Shown: positions 42,023 to 51,905, counted from the stretch's first letter. The stretch: 64,000 nt of DNA from DATHZQ01 sp963823505 (GCA_963823505.1 CAWGLY010000005.1:62001-126000); one strand, 5' to 3'. The notes: generated from the sequence alone by a model not told the origin. Program-made: numbers and translations.

Positions 42023-43146
42023 CCAACCACATGGTGATGGTGTCCAATTCTCCCTATCCCGACGATGTGCGGGTCGATCGTGCGGCCCGGACCGCAGCAG
42101 CCGACGGCTGGGACGTCACGGTTGTCGCCCAGGCCGGGTCCCATCCGCCGCCGGACGGTATCCGCCTTGCGGCCGTGGGAGAACGGCGGGCACCCGGCGA
42201 GCGGCGTCTTCCTGACCCGCAGCAGGGACCGTGGCGGGCCGTGCGCTGGCTCGGTCTCCCGGAACATCGCAGCAGAGTGGAGCGACGGTTCTCCCGGTCG
42301 GTGCGCGGTGCAGCGGACTCCTTCGCACCACCCGACCTGGTGCACGCCCACGACTTCCCCGCACTCGGCGTGGCCGCGGAGCTGGCAGCCGGCAGCGGGG
42401 CGAAGCTCGTCTACGACTCCCACGAGTTGTGGTCAGGGCGCAGACTCGAGGGCCGGCCGGCTCCGCTGCAGCGGCGGCGCCGACTGGCGGAGGAGCGCCG
42501 GCTCGGTGTCCGCGCCGACGTCGTCGTGACGGTGAGCGACGAGCTGGCCGAGCGCCTTGGAGCGATCCTCGGGCGAACCGACATCCGGCTCGTGAGGAAC
42601 ACGTTTCCCGTCGAGTCCACCGACCTCCCCCAGCAACCGGCCGCCATCGTGTACGTGGGGCGGATCAGCCGGGGGCGCGATCTGGAGACGGCCTTCGCCA
42701 GCGAGCTTCTTTCGTCACGAGGCGTTGCGCTGGTCGTCATGGGGCCTGCCGGCGGGATCGATGTGCCCGGCTGGGTCGATCTTCGGCTGCCGGTGCCTGC
42801 TGCCGAAGTGGGCGGCGTCATGGCCACTGCCGGCCTCGCTCTGATCTCCCTCGACGACTCATGTGCCAACCATCGCGTCGCTCTACCCAACAAGCTGTTC
42901 CAGGCCGTTGCGGCCGGGGTGCCCGTCGTCGCCGCAGAGCTGCCGGCGATGCGGCGCCTCGTGACGGCCTTCGATCTGGGGGAGCTCTACGCACCCGGCG
43001 ATCCCCGGTCGCTCGACCGGGCCATCACGGCCGCAACCGCACGCTACGCAGAGCTGTGCGTGTCGGTGCTGGCCGCTCAGCCGAAACTGAACTGGGACGT
43101 CGACGCCGCCGAGCTGCGCAGTCTCTACCGGGAGCTGGCGTCATGA
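42019..43146 (+). CDS. GT4-type glycosyltransferase
   Basis: The 375-residue protein has MVMVSNSPYPDDVRVDRAAR at the start, LVHAHDFPALGV, KLVYDSHELWSG, DVVVTVSDELAERL, a domain-linking AIVYVGRISRGRDLE and the donor-site helix HRVALPNKLFQAVAAGVPVV. This is the GT-B layout of the cluster's other transferases. ATG 42019 overlaps the epimerase stop (ATGA). Donor unknown; the diacetamido-uronate sugar of the adjoining pathway is one candidate. Confidence 0.9.
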   Translation: MTNHMVMVSNSPYPDDVRVDRAARTAAADGWDVTVVAQAGSHPPPDGIRLAAVGERRAPGERRLPDPQQGPWRAVRWLGLPEHRSRVERRFSRSVRGAADSFAPPDLVHAHDFPALGVAAELAAGSGAKLVYDSHELWSGRRLEGRPAPLQRRRRLAEERRLGVRADVVVTVSDELAERLGAILGRTDIRLVRNTFPVESTDLPQQPAAIVYVGRISRGRDLETAFASELLSSRGVALVVMGPAGGIDVPGWVDLRLPVPAAEVGGVMATAGLALISLDDSCANHRVALPNKLFQAVAAGVPVVAAELPAMRRLVTAFDLGELYAPGDPRSLDRAITAATARYAELCVSVLAAQPKLNWDVDAAELRSLYRELAS

Positions 43147-44360
43147 AGGTGCTGTTCGCTCCAAGGAACACCAGCGGGCAAGGCACCGAGATGGCCGCTG
43201 CCGTCCGCGGGTTCGGTCACCAAGCCGAAGTGTGGTCCTACGGCGAACCCGTATTCGGGTTTCCCGCGGACCGGGTCGTCGACGCCGACCGGCTCGTTGC
43301 GGACCCGCGCTACTTGTGGAGCATCCTTGCCGAGGCGGTCGAGCGGTTCGACGTCTTTCATTTCATGTACGGCCGCTCGCTCATCGACCCGGTGGATCCC
43401 GTGCTTCCCCCGCTCTGGGATCTGCCGCTGCTGAAGCTGCTCGGCAAGCGGGTCTACATGCACTTCCGCGGCTCAGACGTCCGGCTGCCCTCGATCCACA
43501 AGGCACGCGAGCCCGCGTCGTACTTCGATGTGATCGACGTCGAGGTCGACGAGCACATGGTTCGGGAGCGCATCTCCATCTGCCGTCGCTTCTGCGACGG
43601 TCTCTTTGTATCGACACCGGGTCTGCTCGACTACGTGCCGGATGCGCGGCTGGTCCCCCACACGCTCGACGTGTCTGCGTGGGCTGCGGAACGCGGGCCG
43701 GAGGCGGCGATTCCCACGGTGGTGCACATCCCCTCGCATCCTGCGATCAAGGGATCGGCGGCCGTCGATGCTGCGCTCGGCGGTCTGGCTGTGCAGGGCA
43801 TCATCCGCTACGAGCGGCTCGAAGGGGTGGGCCGTCCCGAGGTGCGTGGTGCTCTGCAACGGGCCGACATGGTGGTCGACAGCATCGCCATCGGCGATCA
43901 CGGCCTCGTCTCCGTGGAGGCAATGGCGGCAGGGTGCATCGCCATCGGCCACATCCACGAGGAGAACCGGCGGCGCAACCCCGGGGTTCCCGTCGTCGAG
44001 GTGGACGCAGCGACGCTGGGCGATGTGGCGGCTTCGCTGGCCCGCGACCCGGAGCGGCGAGCAGCGTTGCGTCGTGAGCAGGTCGGGTGGGTGGAGACGC
44101 ACCACGATCGCGAGGTCATCGGCGAGGTTCTCGACGCGCTCTATCGCATGCCCCCGGTCGCGCCCAAACTCCACCGACCGGACTGGCCGGCGTGGCCGTC
44201 GCCGGGCAAGGTGCAGATGTTGGAGGCAGAGTTGGAGCAACTGCGCAGCGCGCAACCGCAAGGCGCGACACAACGCAGGAGCAGCCTGGGCGATCGGCTC
44301 CGTCGTTTTCCGCGAATCCACCTGCTTGCCCGCAAAGTGCGGCGGCGGTTGCCCCGATGA
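43143..44360 (+). CDS. Glycosyltransferase-like GT-B protein
   Basis: The 405-residue product starts MKVLFAPRNTSGQGTEMAAA at ATG 43143 inside the preceding stop. It has YMHFRGSDVRLPS, LFVSTPGLLDYVPDARLVPH, then VVHIPSHPAIKGSAAVD, RYERLEGVGRPE and LVSVEAMAAGCIAIGHI, the donor domain with its Glu. The C-terminal 50 residues are basic with a short coiled coil (MLEAELEQLRSAQP). The C-terminal half of the large protein at 45652 is a diverged copy of this plan. Confidence 0.85.
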   Translation: MKVLFAPRNTSGQGTEMAAAVRGFGHQAEVWSYGEPVFGFPADRVVDADRLVADPRYLWSILAEAVERFDVFHFMYGRSLIDPVDPVLPPLWDLPLLKLLGKRVYMHFRGSDVRLPSIHKAREPASYFDVIDVEVDEHMVRERISICRRFCDGLFVSTPGLLDYVPDARLVPHTLDVSAWAAERGPEAAIPTVVHIPSHPAIKGSAAVDAALGGLAVQGIIRYERLEGVGRPEVRGALQRADMVVDSIAIGDHGLVSVEAMAAGCIAIGHIHEENRRRNPGVPVVEVDAATLGDVAASLARDPERRAALRREQVGWVETHHDREVIGEVLDALYRMPPVAPKLHRPDWPAWPSPGKVQMLEAELEQLRSAQPQGATQRRSSLGDRLRRFPRIHLLARKVRRRLPR

Positions 44361-45655
44361 GTCGGGTGCTGATGCTCGTCGTCAACCCGATGACCGGTGA
44401 TGCGCGAGTCGAGCGGGAGGCGGCCGCCCTCGCGGTTGCAGGGCACGACGTCGCCGTCCTCGCCACGTGGCAGGAGGGCCTGCCGATGACGGAGCACCGT
44501 CGGGGCTTCACCATCCACAGGCGGCCCTACCGACGCACCGTTCGGGACCGGGTTGTCGGCACGATCAAGCACTACCGGGTCGCCGCACGTCGTAGCCGGG
44601 GCGGGCCGGTATCGGCGGCGGCGGCCAGGGTCGCGGCAGAGACGGCGCGGCTGGCGGGCGGAGCCGCATTGCGCCTGATGCGCAGCAGGCTGCTGCCCAT
44701 CGAGTATTGGAGCACGATCCAGCCGAGCATCGGTGATGTGATGCCACGCCCCGATGCCGTCCACGCCCACGACCTCGGGACGCTCGCCTCCGCATGTCGC
44801 ATTGCCGCATCCGACCCCTCCCATCGCACCGCCGTCATCTACGACTCCCACGAGCTGTACCTCGAGCAGACCGACGCATGGACGGCGGCCGAGAAGCAGC
44901 TGTGGTCGTTCCATGAGCGCCGCTGGATTGGCCGCGCCGACGCCGTCATCACCGTGTCAGACGGGATCGCGGACGAGCTCGTGCATCGCTACGGGTTGGC
45001 GCATCGCCCGACGGTGATCCTCAACACCCCCGAAACCGAGCCGGCCACGAGCGACGTCCGGCAGGATCTGGGCCTGGATCCCGGCGTGCCACTTGCGGTG
45101 TACACAGGCGCCGCCAAGCGCTCCCGCAACCTCGGCGTCGTGGTCGAGGCGCTGCCTCTCCTCCCAGCGTGGCATCTCGCCATCGTCGGCACCACCATCG
45201 AGGTCGACGCCGCCAGGCTGACGGCGCATGCGTCCGGCCTCGGTGTAGGAGACCGGCTGCACCTGCTGCCTGCCGTCCCGAGCTCCCAGGTCTGCGGCTA
45301 CATCGCCACCGCAGACGTCGGGGTCCATCCGCTGCCGCCTGGACTGCGGAATCATGAGCTGGCGCTCCCCAACAAGCTGTTCGAGTACGTGTTCGCCGGT
45401 CTCCCCGTCGCCGTCAGCAACCTCCCCGAGATGCACGGCTTCGTGCGATCGACCGGCACCGGCGCGGTCTTCGACCCGACGTCGCCCAGGTCGGCTGCTG
45501 CCGCGATGCGAGAGGCGCTGCCGGTGACCGTCGACCCGGACATGCTCCTCCCATACGCCTGGGAGCGCCAGGCGGGGCGCCTCGTCGAACTGTACGGACG
45601 GCTGCTCCCGGCCGAGGCAGGGCCGCAGACCGAAGCGACGGTGGCGGCGTCGTGA
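44357..45655 (+). CDS. GT4-type glycosyltransferase
   Basis: The 432-residue protein reads MSRVLMLVVNPMTGDARVER, AVHAHDLGTLASACRIA, AVIYDSHELYLEQTDAW, DAVITVSDGIADELVHRYG, PLAVYTGAAKRSRNLGVVVE and HELALPNKLFEYVFAGLPVA. The start ATG 44357 overlaps the previous stop. It is closely similar in plan to the N-terminal half of the next gene (LPNKLFEYxxAGLPV in both), suggesting duplication within the cluster. Confidence 0.9.
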   Translation: MSRVLMLVVNPMTGDARVEREAAALAVAGHDVAVLATWQEGLPMTEHRRGFTIHRRPYRRTVRDRVVGTIKHYRVAARRSRGGPVSAAAARVAAETARLAGGAALRLMRSRLLPIEYWSTIQPSIGDVMPRPDAVHAHDLGTLASACRIAASDPSHRTAVIYDSHELYLEQTDAWTAAEKQLWSFHERRWIGRADAVITVSDGIADELVHRYGLAHRPTVILNTPETEPATSDVRQDLGLDPGVPLAVYTGAAKRSRNLGVVVEALPLLPAWHLAIVGTTIEVDAARLTAHASGLGVGDRLHLLPAVPSSQVCGYIATADVGVHPLPPGLRNHELALPNKLFEYVFAGLPVAVSNLPEMHGFVRSTGTGAVFDPTSPRSAAAAMREALPVTVDPDMLLPYAWERQAGRLVELYGRLLPAEAGPQTEATVAAS

Positions 45656-48261
45656 ATCCGCCCGCACCCCTCCCAGTTTCCGATCGCAAGCCGCGGGTGG
45701 TGATGCTCGTTGCCAATGACGTGTCCGTCGACACCAGGGTCAAGAAGACGGCACTGACGCTCGCCGCAGCGGGCCTCGACGTCGTGGTCATCGGGCTCGT
45801 TCGCAGTGGCGGCCGGTCGGAGAGCCAGCTCGGACAGGTTCGACTGATCCGTCTCCCCGTGCCCCCACCGCCACGCAAGCCGGTGAAGGTGAGGCGCAGG
45901 TCGCCGCTGACTGCAGCCGCCACCAAACAACGCCTCGTGGCCACGATCAACGCCCGCAGGCTCAGACAACGCGAGCTCGAGGCGGCGATGGGCCGGGTTG
46001 CCGGCGGCCGCGGTCCGGGCGCTCGCATCCGGCGCCTGTGGCTTCGCTGGTTCAACCGTGCGGTCGGGACCACCTACCACCTGATCGAGGACCTCCATCG
46101 CCGCCGCCTCGACGCGTTGCGCAGCGGCACGACGCCTCGCTCGTTCGGCATATCCCTGCCGAGGCGGCGGCGGCGCTCGTGGCGCACCGTCCTTCCCGAG
46201 GTGACCGGATACGAGTTGGCGATGGGGGCGGAGATCGACGCCGCCAAACCCGATGTGATCCACGCCCACGACGTCCACGTCATCGGCATTGCCGAACGCG
46301 CCGCCGCCAGAGCCCGGCACAGGGGAAGGGACGTCAGGTGGGTCTACGACGCTCATGAATACGTGCCGGGCCTCGCTCGCTACGACGATCGGGTTCGTGC
46401 AGCGTGGGTGGACCTGGAGTCCGAGTACATCGACGGGGCCGACCGCGTGGTGACTGTTTCGCCCGTGCTGGCCGACAGGCTCCAGGCCGAGCACGGGTTG
46501 CCGCGGCGCCCGGACGTCGTGCTGAACGTGCCGATCGTGGCATCCCACCACAGGATGACGGAGTCGGTGCGGACCGCTTGCCGGCTCCCCGAGGATGTGC
46601 CACTCGTGGTGTATTCGGGGGGATTCGACCGCACCAGAGGGGTCCACACGCTCGTTGACGCCATCGGGCGCCTCCCGGACGTGGTACTTGCCCTCGTCGC
46701 CAAGGCCACGTCGAACTACCTGGTCGAGTTGCTCGAGGCGGCCAGGCGTGGCGGCTTTGACGATCGTATCCATCTCGTGCCCTTCGTCGCCCCCGATCAG
46801 GTCGTGAGCTACGTCGCCGGAGCCACGCTCGGCGTGCACCCGTTGGTCGCCGGGCCGGAGAATCACGAGGTCGCACTCCCCAACAAGCTGTTCGAGTACC
46901 TGCATGCGGGTCTCCCCGTCGTCGTGTCGGATTGCAGGGCGATGGCGGAGTTGGTCACCGAGCTTGGCGTCGGTGAGGTCTTTGCCTCTCAGGACCCCGC
47001 TGATCTCGCCGCCGCCATCCAACGTGTCCTCGATGATCCGGGCCGGTACAGGCGCGCCATCGCCGAGAAGCGCGTCGCCGCGACGTTCTCGTGGAGTGCG
47101 CAAGGACGGGTGCTGCGACAGGTGTACGCCGATCTGGTCGGTCCCGCAGCGGTCGAGCTCGATGCCCCGATGCCCGCATCACTGGAAGAGCTCGCTCCGG
47201 CAGCATCGGTGCCCGCGGCGACGCGTACGGGCGGACCTGCCCTGCTGATCGGACCTCGCAACTCGGCCGGGCAGGCGTGGGCGTGGGCGCGTGCAGCAGA
47301 ACGTTGCGGGCACATCGCAGCGCATGCGCTTGGCCCGGTGCGCACCGGCCCTCTCCAGTTCCCTTCGGATTCGTCGGTGTCGGGGGCGCAATGGCGCGAC
47401 CTCGAGTGGCAGCTCGCGCAGGCACGCCGCATCGCCGCCGAGTATTCGCACGTCATCGTGGAGGGTGCCGCAAGCGTGCTCGGCGATCTGAACGGGGGAA
47501 CGGCTCGGCACGATGCGCCCTTCTTCGCGGCTCACGACATCGCAACCGCGGTGGTGCTGCACGGCTCCGAGATCCGTGATCCGCAACGCCACCGCGAGTT
47601 GATGGAGTTCTCTCCATTCGTGGCGGAAGACGACTTCACCGACCGGCTCACCGCAGTGGTCGCCGACACCCGCGCCGCCCTGGAGGGCTTCGCCGGGCCG
47701 GTCTACGTCACCACGCCTGACCTGCTGGCCTTCGTGCCGGACGCGGTATGGCTACCCGTCGTGGTCGATCTCGAGAGCTGGGCGGCCGGGTCGCACGATC
47801 CGCTGCAGCGCAGACGACCGATCGTGGTCCACGTGCCTTCCCGGGAGCGCCTCAAGGGATCGTCTCATGTCGACGCGGCGTGCCGGAGCCTCGAACGCCG
47901 CGGGGTCATCGACTATCGGCGGCTGGAGGGCGTGCCCCGTCGCGACATGCCTGCGGCCATCGGGAGCGCCGACATCGTGGTGGACGGTGTGGTGTTGGGC
48001 GCGTACGGGACGCTTGCCGTCGAGGCGATGGCGGCCGGCCGTGTCGTCGTGGGCGACGTGTCCCTATGCGGTGCGCTCCGGTCCGAACTTCCGATCGTGC
48101 ATGCCAAGGCCGACTCTGTCGAGGAAGTGATCGCGGGCCTCATCGCCCAACGTGAGCAGGCGATCGGACGGGCCGCCGAGGGTCCGCGCTACGTTGCCAA
48201 GCACCACGACGGGCGCTATTCGTGGAGTGTGCTGGCCGAGTGGATCGGGGAAGGCGAATGA
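45652..48261 (+). CDS. Two-domain fused glycosyltransferase (GT4-type plus second GT-B unit)
   Basis: The 869-residue protein combines two transferase-like units. Residues 1-500 are GT4-like: VVMLVANDVSVDTRVKKTAL, VIHAHDVHVIGIA, WVYDAHEYVPGLARYD, DRVVTVSPVLADRL, VALPNKLFEYLHAGLPVVVS. Residues about 525-869 start again with ALLIGPRNSAGQAWAWARAA and match the 43143 gene: VVHVPSRERLKGSSHVD and DYRRLEGVPRRD, and LAVEAMAAGRVVVGDV. A long basic insert (about 70-190) lies in the first unit. It may add two sugars in sequence, or the second unit may be regulatory. GTG start overlapping the previous stop. Confidence 0.88.
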   Translation: MNPPAPLPVSDRKPRVVMLVANDVSVDTRVKKTALTLAAAGLDVVVIGLVRSGGRSESQLGQVRLIRLPVPPPPRKPVKVRRRSPLTAAATKQRLVATINARRLRQRELEAAMGRVAGGRGPGARIRRLWLRWFNRAVGTTYHLIEDLHRRRLDALRSGTTPRSFGISLPRRRRRSWRTVLPEVTGYELAMGAEIDAAKPDVIHAHDVHVIGIAERAAARARHRGRDVRWVYDAHEYVPGLARYDDRVRAAWVDLESEYIDGADRVVTVSPVLADRLQAEHGLPRRPDVVLNVPIVASHHRMTESVRTACRLPEDVPLVVYSGGFDRTRGVHTLVDAIGRLPDVVLALVAKATSNYLVELLEAARRGGFDDRIHLVPFVAPDQVVSYVAGATLGVHPLVAGPENHEVALPNKLFEYLHAGLPVVVSDCRAMAELVTELGVGEVFASQDPADLAAAIQRVLDDPGRYRRAIAEKRVAATFSWSAQGRVLRQVYADLVGPAAVELDAPMPASLEELAPAASVPAATRTGGPALLIGPRNSAGQAWAWARAAERCGHIAAHALGPVRTGPLQFPSDSSVSGAQWRDLEWQLAQARRIAAEYSHVIVEGAASVLGDLNGGTARHDAPFFAAHDIATAVVLHGSEIRDPQRHRELMEFSPFVAEDDFTDRLTAVVADTRAALEGFAGPVYVTTPDLLAFVPDAVWLPVVVDLESWAAGSHDPLQRRRPIVVHVPSRERLKGSSHVDAACRSLERRGVIDYRRLEGVPRRDMPAAIGSADIVVDGVVLGAYGTLAVEAMAAGRVVVGDVSLCGALRSELPIVHAKADSVEEVIAGLIAQREQAIGRAAEGPRYVAKHHDGRYSWSVLAEWIGEGE

Positions 48262-49088
48262 GCGAACGAGTGACCGTCTACGAGGCGGGATCACGTTCGC
48301 TGCCTGAGTTGCGGCCACTCTTCCACGACTTGTGGAACGCCCGGGCGCTGGCGTGGGCGATGGCCGCCGCCCAGATCAAGGCTTCGCGCCAGAACACGTG
48401 GCTGGGCAGGGCTTGGGCGGTGCTCGACCCGCTGCTGCTCGGTCTGACGTACTTCCTCCTGTTCGCCGTGATTCTCGGCGACGACACCAGTCTCTCGTAC
48501 CTGGCCTTCCTCCTCGGCGGCATCTTCGCCTACAACTTCACGCGCCGTGCGGTCGTGTCAGGTGCAACATCCGTGATCAAGGGAGGGGCGTACCTGACGG
48601 CGACCCAGACACCGCGGGCCCTGTTGCCGATCTCGGCGGTGCTGGCTGCCCTCCAGGTCTATGTCCCGACGCTCGGTGCATATGCGATCATCTACCTGCT
48701 CGGCGGCTACCGGCCCGGCTGGTCGCTGGCTGTTCTGCCCGTCCTGGTCGCCATCCAGACGTTCATGAACCTGGGCATTGCACTGCTTGCCGCAACGGCA
48801 ACCGCCTACTTCAGAGACGTGACTGCCTTCCTGCCGTATGTGCTGCGCATCGGCATGTATCTGACGCCGGTGCTGTACGCCGTCGATGACGTTCCCGCAC
48901 GACTCCGCTGGATACTCGCCGTCAACCCGCTGGCGCCGCTGTTTGCTGCATGGCAAACCGTGTTGTTCGAAGGTCGGTGGCCCTCGGCTGCTGCGATGGG
49001 GATGGCCGCAGCATGGGCGGCAGGGCTGCTGGTAGCAGGAGCCTGGGTGTTCCTGAGGCGAGAACGGGAGTTTGCGCTCCTTGTCTGA
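48258..49088 (+). CDS. ABC-2 type polysaccharide export permease (Wzm/TagG-like)
   Basis: The 276-residue product has a cytoplasmic N-terminal amphipathic segment (WAMAAAQIKASRQNTWLGRA, the usual start of these permeases), then six membrane helices including DPLLLGLTYFLLFAVILG, LAFLLGGIFAYNFT, LPVLVAIQTFMNLGIALLAA and the family RDVTAFLPYVLRIGMYLTPV motif before the ILAVNPLAPLFAAWQ loop. With the following ATPase it exports a lipid-linked glycan across the membrane. ATG overlaps the glycosyltransferase stop. Confidence 0.93.
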   Translation: MSERVTVYEAGSRSLPELRPLFHDLWNARALAWAMAAAQIKASRQNTWLGRAWAVLDPLLLGLTYFLLFAVILGDDTSLSYLAFLLGGIFAYNFTRRAVVSGATSVIKGGAYLTATQTPRALLPISAVLAALQVYVPTLGAYAIIYLLGGYRPGWSLAVLPVLVAIQTFMNLGIALLAATATAYFRDVTAFLPYVLRIGMYLTPVLYAVDDVPARLRWILAVNPLAPLFAAWQTVLFEGRWPSAAAMGMAAAWAAGLLVAGAWVFLRREREFALLV

Positions 49089-49839
49089 TCATCCCGCGAT
49101 CGCCGTCGATGGCCTGTCGGTGCACTACCGCGCCCCTCTCGAGCGCAAGGCGACGCTCAAGTCGGTGCTCACTCGACGCCGGGACTCGCTGCCGCTCCGG
49201 CGGATCGAAGCGGTCAAGGACGTCTCGTTCTCCGTCCCGCACGGCGGCGTGCTCGGAGTTGTCGGGCCCAACGGTGCAGGCAAGTCGACGTTGCTGCGTG
49301 CCCTCGCAGGCATCCTCCCGCCTGCCGCTGGGCGCATCACCATCCGGGGCAGGGTGACGGCGCTGCTGGCCCTGGGGGTGGGCTTCCAGCCCGAGCTGAG
49401 CGGCAGGGACAACGCCATGCTCGGTGGGTTGGCGTCCGGGCTGACGCCGGCGGCCGCTCGCCGTGGCGTGGAGAACATCCTGGAGTTTGCGGACCTGGGG
49501 GAGTTCGCCGCCTATCCGATGAAGATGTACTCGTCCGGCATGCAAGCCCGGCTCGCCTTTTCGGTTGCAGTCCATGCGGATCCCGATGTCCTGCTCATCG
49601 ACGAGGCGCTGTCAACCGGCGATGCAGCGTTTCGCATCAAGGCGAACGCCAAGATGGAGGAACTCTGCGAGCGGGCGCGGGCCATAGTCGTGGTTTCCCA
49701 CGGGCTCGATGTGATCAGAAAGATGAGCACCTCGGTGTTGTGGCTCGATCGGGGCGTCGCCCGCCGGCTCGGCGAGCCGGACGAGGTGGTTGCGGCCTAC
49801 TCCGCCCATGCAACCGGCTCCAACCCGGTGCCACCGTGA
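49081..49839 (+). CDS. ABC transporter ATP-binding subunit for glycan export (Wzt/TagH-like)
   Basis: The roughly 252-residue protein has Walker A GPNGAGKST, the Q-loop region LALGVGFQPELSGRDN typical of the Wzt/TagH group, signature YSSGMQARLAFS, Walker B VLLIDEALSTGD and switch His in VVVSHGLDVIRK. No C-terminal glycan-binding domain is present, so it is of the short form that does not read a chain-end tag. I prefer TTG 49081 because GGGAG lies 10 nt upstream; a TTG at 49072 is too close to that site. It overlaps the permease by 8 bp. Confidence 0.93.
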   Translation: MSDHPAIAVDGLSVHYRAPLERKATLKSVLTRRRDSLPLRRIEAVKDVSFSVPHGGVLGVVGPNGAGKSTLLRALAGILPPAAGRITIRGRVTALLALGVGFQPELSGRDNAMLGGLASGLTPAAARRGVENILEFADLGEFAAYPMKMYSSGMQARLAFSVAVHADPDVLLIDEALSTGDAAFRIKANAKMEELCERARAIVVVSHGLDVIRKMSTSVLWLDRGVARRLGEPDEVVAAYSAHATGSNPVPP

Positions 49840-49873
49840 CGGCGGATTGATTTCGTAGGCTTGGCCCGCTTCC

Positions 49874-49886
49874 TACGCTGGCACTG
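49874..49886 (+). promoter_or_regulatory. Leaderless-type -10 box (TACGCT) before the acyltransferase
   Basis: TACGCT at 49874-49879 lies 7 nt before ATG 49887, in the only sizeable gap (47 bp) of this part of the cluster. It starts a second transcription unit. Confidence 0.5.
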
Positions 49887-51905
49887 ATGGCCAGCGGATT
49901 TGCCTACCGACCGGCGCTCGACGGCATGCGCGCCGTTGCTGTGGCCGCCGTGTTCGTCTATCACGCCGACTCCCGATGGCTCCCCGGCGGTTTCCTGGGC
50001 GTCGACGTGTTCTTCGTTCTGTCGGGTTTCCTGATCTGCAGCCTGCTCCTGATCGAGCATCGCACCACCGGGACGATTGCGCTCAAGAGCTTCTGGCTGC
50101 GACGGGCTCGCCGTCTCCTCCCTGCGGTCCTGCTGCTCCTGCTGGTGGTGGCCCTCGTCGAATCCTCGATCAGTGACCTCATCACGACCCGAGTGGCCCG
50201 CCGCGAGGAGCTGCTGGCGACCGCCGCCTATGTCGCCAACTGGTTCTCGATCTTCAGCGGTCGCTCGTATTTCGCCGAGTACGTCGATGCATCACCGGTG
50301 CGGCACACCTGGTCGCTCGCCATCGAGGAGCAGTTCTATGTGATCTTTCCCCTCGTCATCCTCGCTGGGCTGGTCTATCTGGGCAGGAAGCGGCTCCCCG
50401 TGCTTCTCGCCGCCGCCGCTGCGGCGTCGGTGTTCCTGATGGCGGTGCTGTTTGACCCCGCTGCACCCTCCCGGGCGTACTACGGCACCGACACTCGCAT
50501 TCATCAGCTGCTGGTGGGAGCACTGCTGGCGTTCGTGCTCCAGTCCGAGATGGCGTCCCGGGTGGTGAGGCTTGCCAAGCCGCTGACGGTGCCGGCCTTG
50601 CTCGGATTGGTGGCGGGGTTCGCCCTGGTGACCGATCAGGCAGCGTTCTACTACCAGGGCGGTGCGGTGGGGATCGCGCTGTTGACGGTCGTCGTAGTGG
50701 CGGGGCTCGAGGCCGGCCCGGCGGTGGCAGGCGCCCTGGCCGTGCGTCCGCTGGTCTTCGTGGGAGTCATCTCCTACGGCGTGTACCTGTGGCACTGGCC
50801 GATGCTGCAGTGGCTCAGGGCGGGCCTTGGCCCCGGTACGGGCTCACTCGGGATCGCCGCCGCCGGTGCGGTGGCCACGCTTGGGGTGGCGTGGCTGTCG
50901 TATCGCCTCCTCGAGCGTCCGATTCGCTCCGGCAGGCTCGGAGGGCGGGTTCTGTCGCCGGCACGAACCTGGGCATTGCTCGGCACGAGTTTTGTGGTCG
51001 TGCTTCTCGTCATCCCCGTCTCGTTGTGGGGCGATCGCCCGGAGTGGGCGAATACCGGCACCGACGTGGTGGTCGGGGGCCAGGCCGCCGGCGACACCGA
51101 GGCGTCGGCCTCCACGAGCTCGACAACGGCGCCCGACCCGCCCCAGAGTGGGGGAGCGCCGCCTCCCACGGCCACGCCCGCTCCAGAGCCGCTGACTGTT
51201 GCGGTGGTCGGTGACTCGGTGATGGTGTCAACCCTCCCCGGTTTCAGGGCTGCAGCCGCCGACCAGGGGTGGAACCTCATCGAGGCCGCCTTTCCGGCGT
51301 GCCCCGTCGGGCTCGGTGCGTTGTGGGACGACGAGGGGGAGATCAGCCCGTATGCGGAGAAGTGCGGCCGGCAAGTCCCCGCCGCCTACGACCTCCTGGA
51401 ACAGGAGGCTGTCGACGTCATCTACTGGCACGATCTCCAGTCGACCCTGAGCCGGCGGTCGCCGTCCACAGGGGAGCTGCTGACGGCCGGCTCACCGGAG
51501 TGGAGGGACGACCTCGTCGTCGAATGGCTGACGGTGCTCGACCGCTTCACCGCCGCAGGCAGCCATGTCGTCGTGATCAGGCCTCCGCTGCGCAGTCAAG
51601 ACCCGGCGGGTTGCACCGCGGCGGCCAGCCCCTCCCGGTGCGAGACGATCCAAAGCCAGGACCGGCACATCCGGGAGGCGACGCAGGCGTTCGAGGAAGC
51701 AACCACAGGACGGACCGACATCACCTTCGTCACGATCGACGAGATCCTGTGTCGGGAAGTGCCGTGCCCTGCCGAGATCGAAGGGGTGGCAGTGCGCGAA
51801 GGCGCAGGCGACCAGACCCACTTCACGGAGGCCGGAGCGGTGTGGTTCGTGGATCGGCTCCTCGAAGTCGCCGACCCGATCGGATTGATCGACGGGCCCG
51901 ATTGA
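49887..51905 (+). CDS. Acyltransferase-3 (OafA-like) membrane protein with C-terminal SGNH domain
   Basis: The 672-residue protein starts RPALDGMRAVAVAAVFVYHA, the acyltransferase-3 motif with its catalytic Arg and His, followed by GVDVFFVLSGFLI, SFWLRRARRLLPAV, HTWSLAIEEQFYVIFPL and about ten helices. After a helix near 370 and a Ser/Thr/Pro linker (ASTSSTTAPDPPQSG) comes an outside SGNH domain: VAVVGDSVMVST with the nucleophile Ser, and DQTHFTEAG with the catalytic Asp/His. It would carry acetyl groups across the membrane and attach them to the exported glycan or cell wall. Confidence 0.94.
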   Translation: MASGFAYRPALDGMRAVAVAAVFVYHADSRWLPGGFLGVDVFFVLSGFLICSLLLIEHRTTGTIALKSFWLRRARRLLPAVLLLLLVVALVESSISDLITTRVARREELLATAAYVANWFSIFSGRSYFAEYVDASPVRHTWSLAIEEQFYVIFPLVILAGLVYLGRKRLPVLLAAAAAASVFLMAVLFDPAAPSRAYYGTDTRIHQLLVGALLAFVLQSEMASRVVRLAKPLTVPALLGLVAGFALVTDQAAFYYQGGAVGIALLTVVVVAGLEAGPAVAGALAVRPLVFVGVISYGVYLWHWPMLQWLRAGLGPGTGSLGIAAAGAVATLGVAWLSYRLLERPIRSGRLGGRVLSPARTWALLGTSFVVVLLVIPVSLWGDRPEWANTGTDVVVGGQAAGDTEASASTSSTTAPDPPQSGGAPPPTATPAPEPLTVAVVGDSVMVSTLPGFRAAAADQGWNLIEAAFPACPVGLGALWDDEGEISPYAEKCGRQVPAAYDLLEQEAVDVIYWHDLQSTLSRRSPSTGELLTAGSPEWRDDLVVEWLTVLDRFTAAGSHVVVIRPPLRSQDPAGCTAAASPSRCETIQSQDRHIREATQAFEEATTGRTDITFVTIDEILCREVPCPAEIEGVAVREGAGDQTHFTEAGAVWFVDRLLEVADPIGLIDGPD

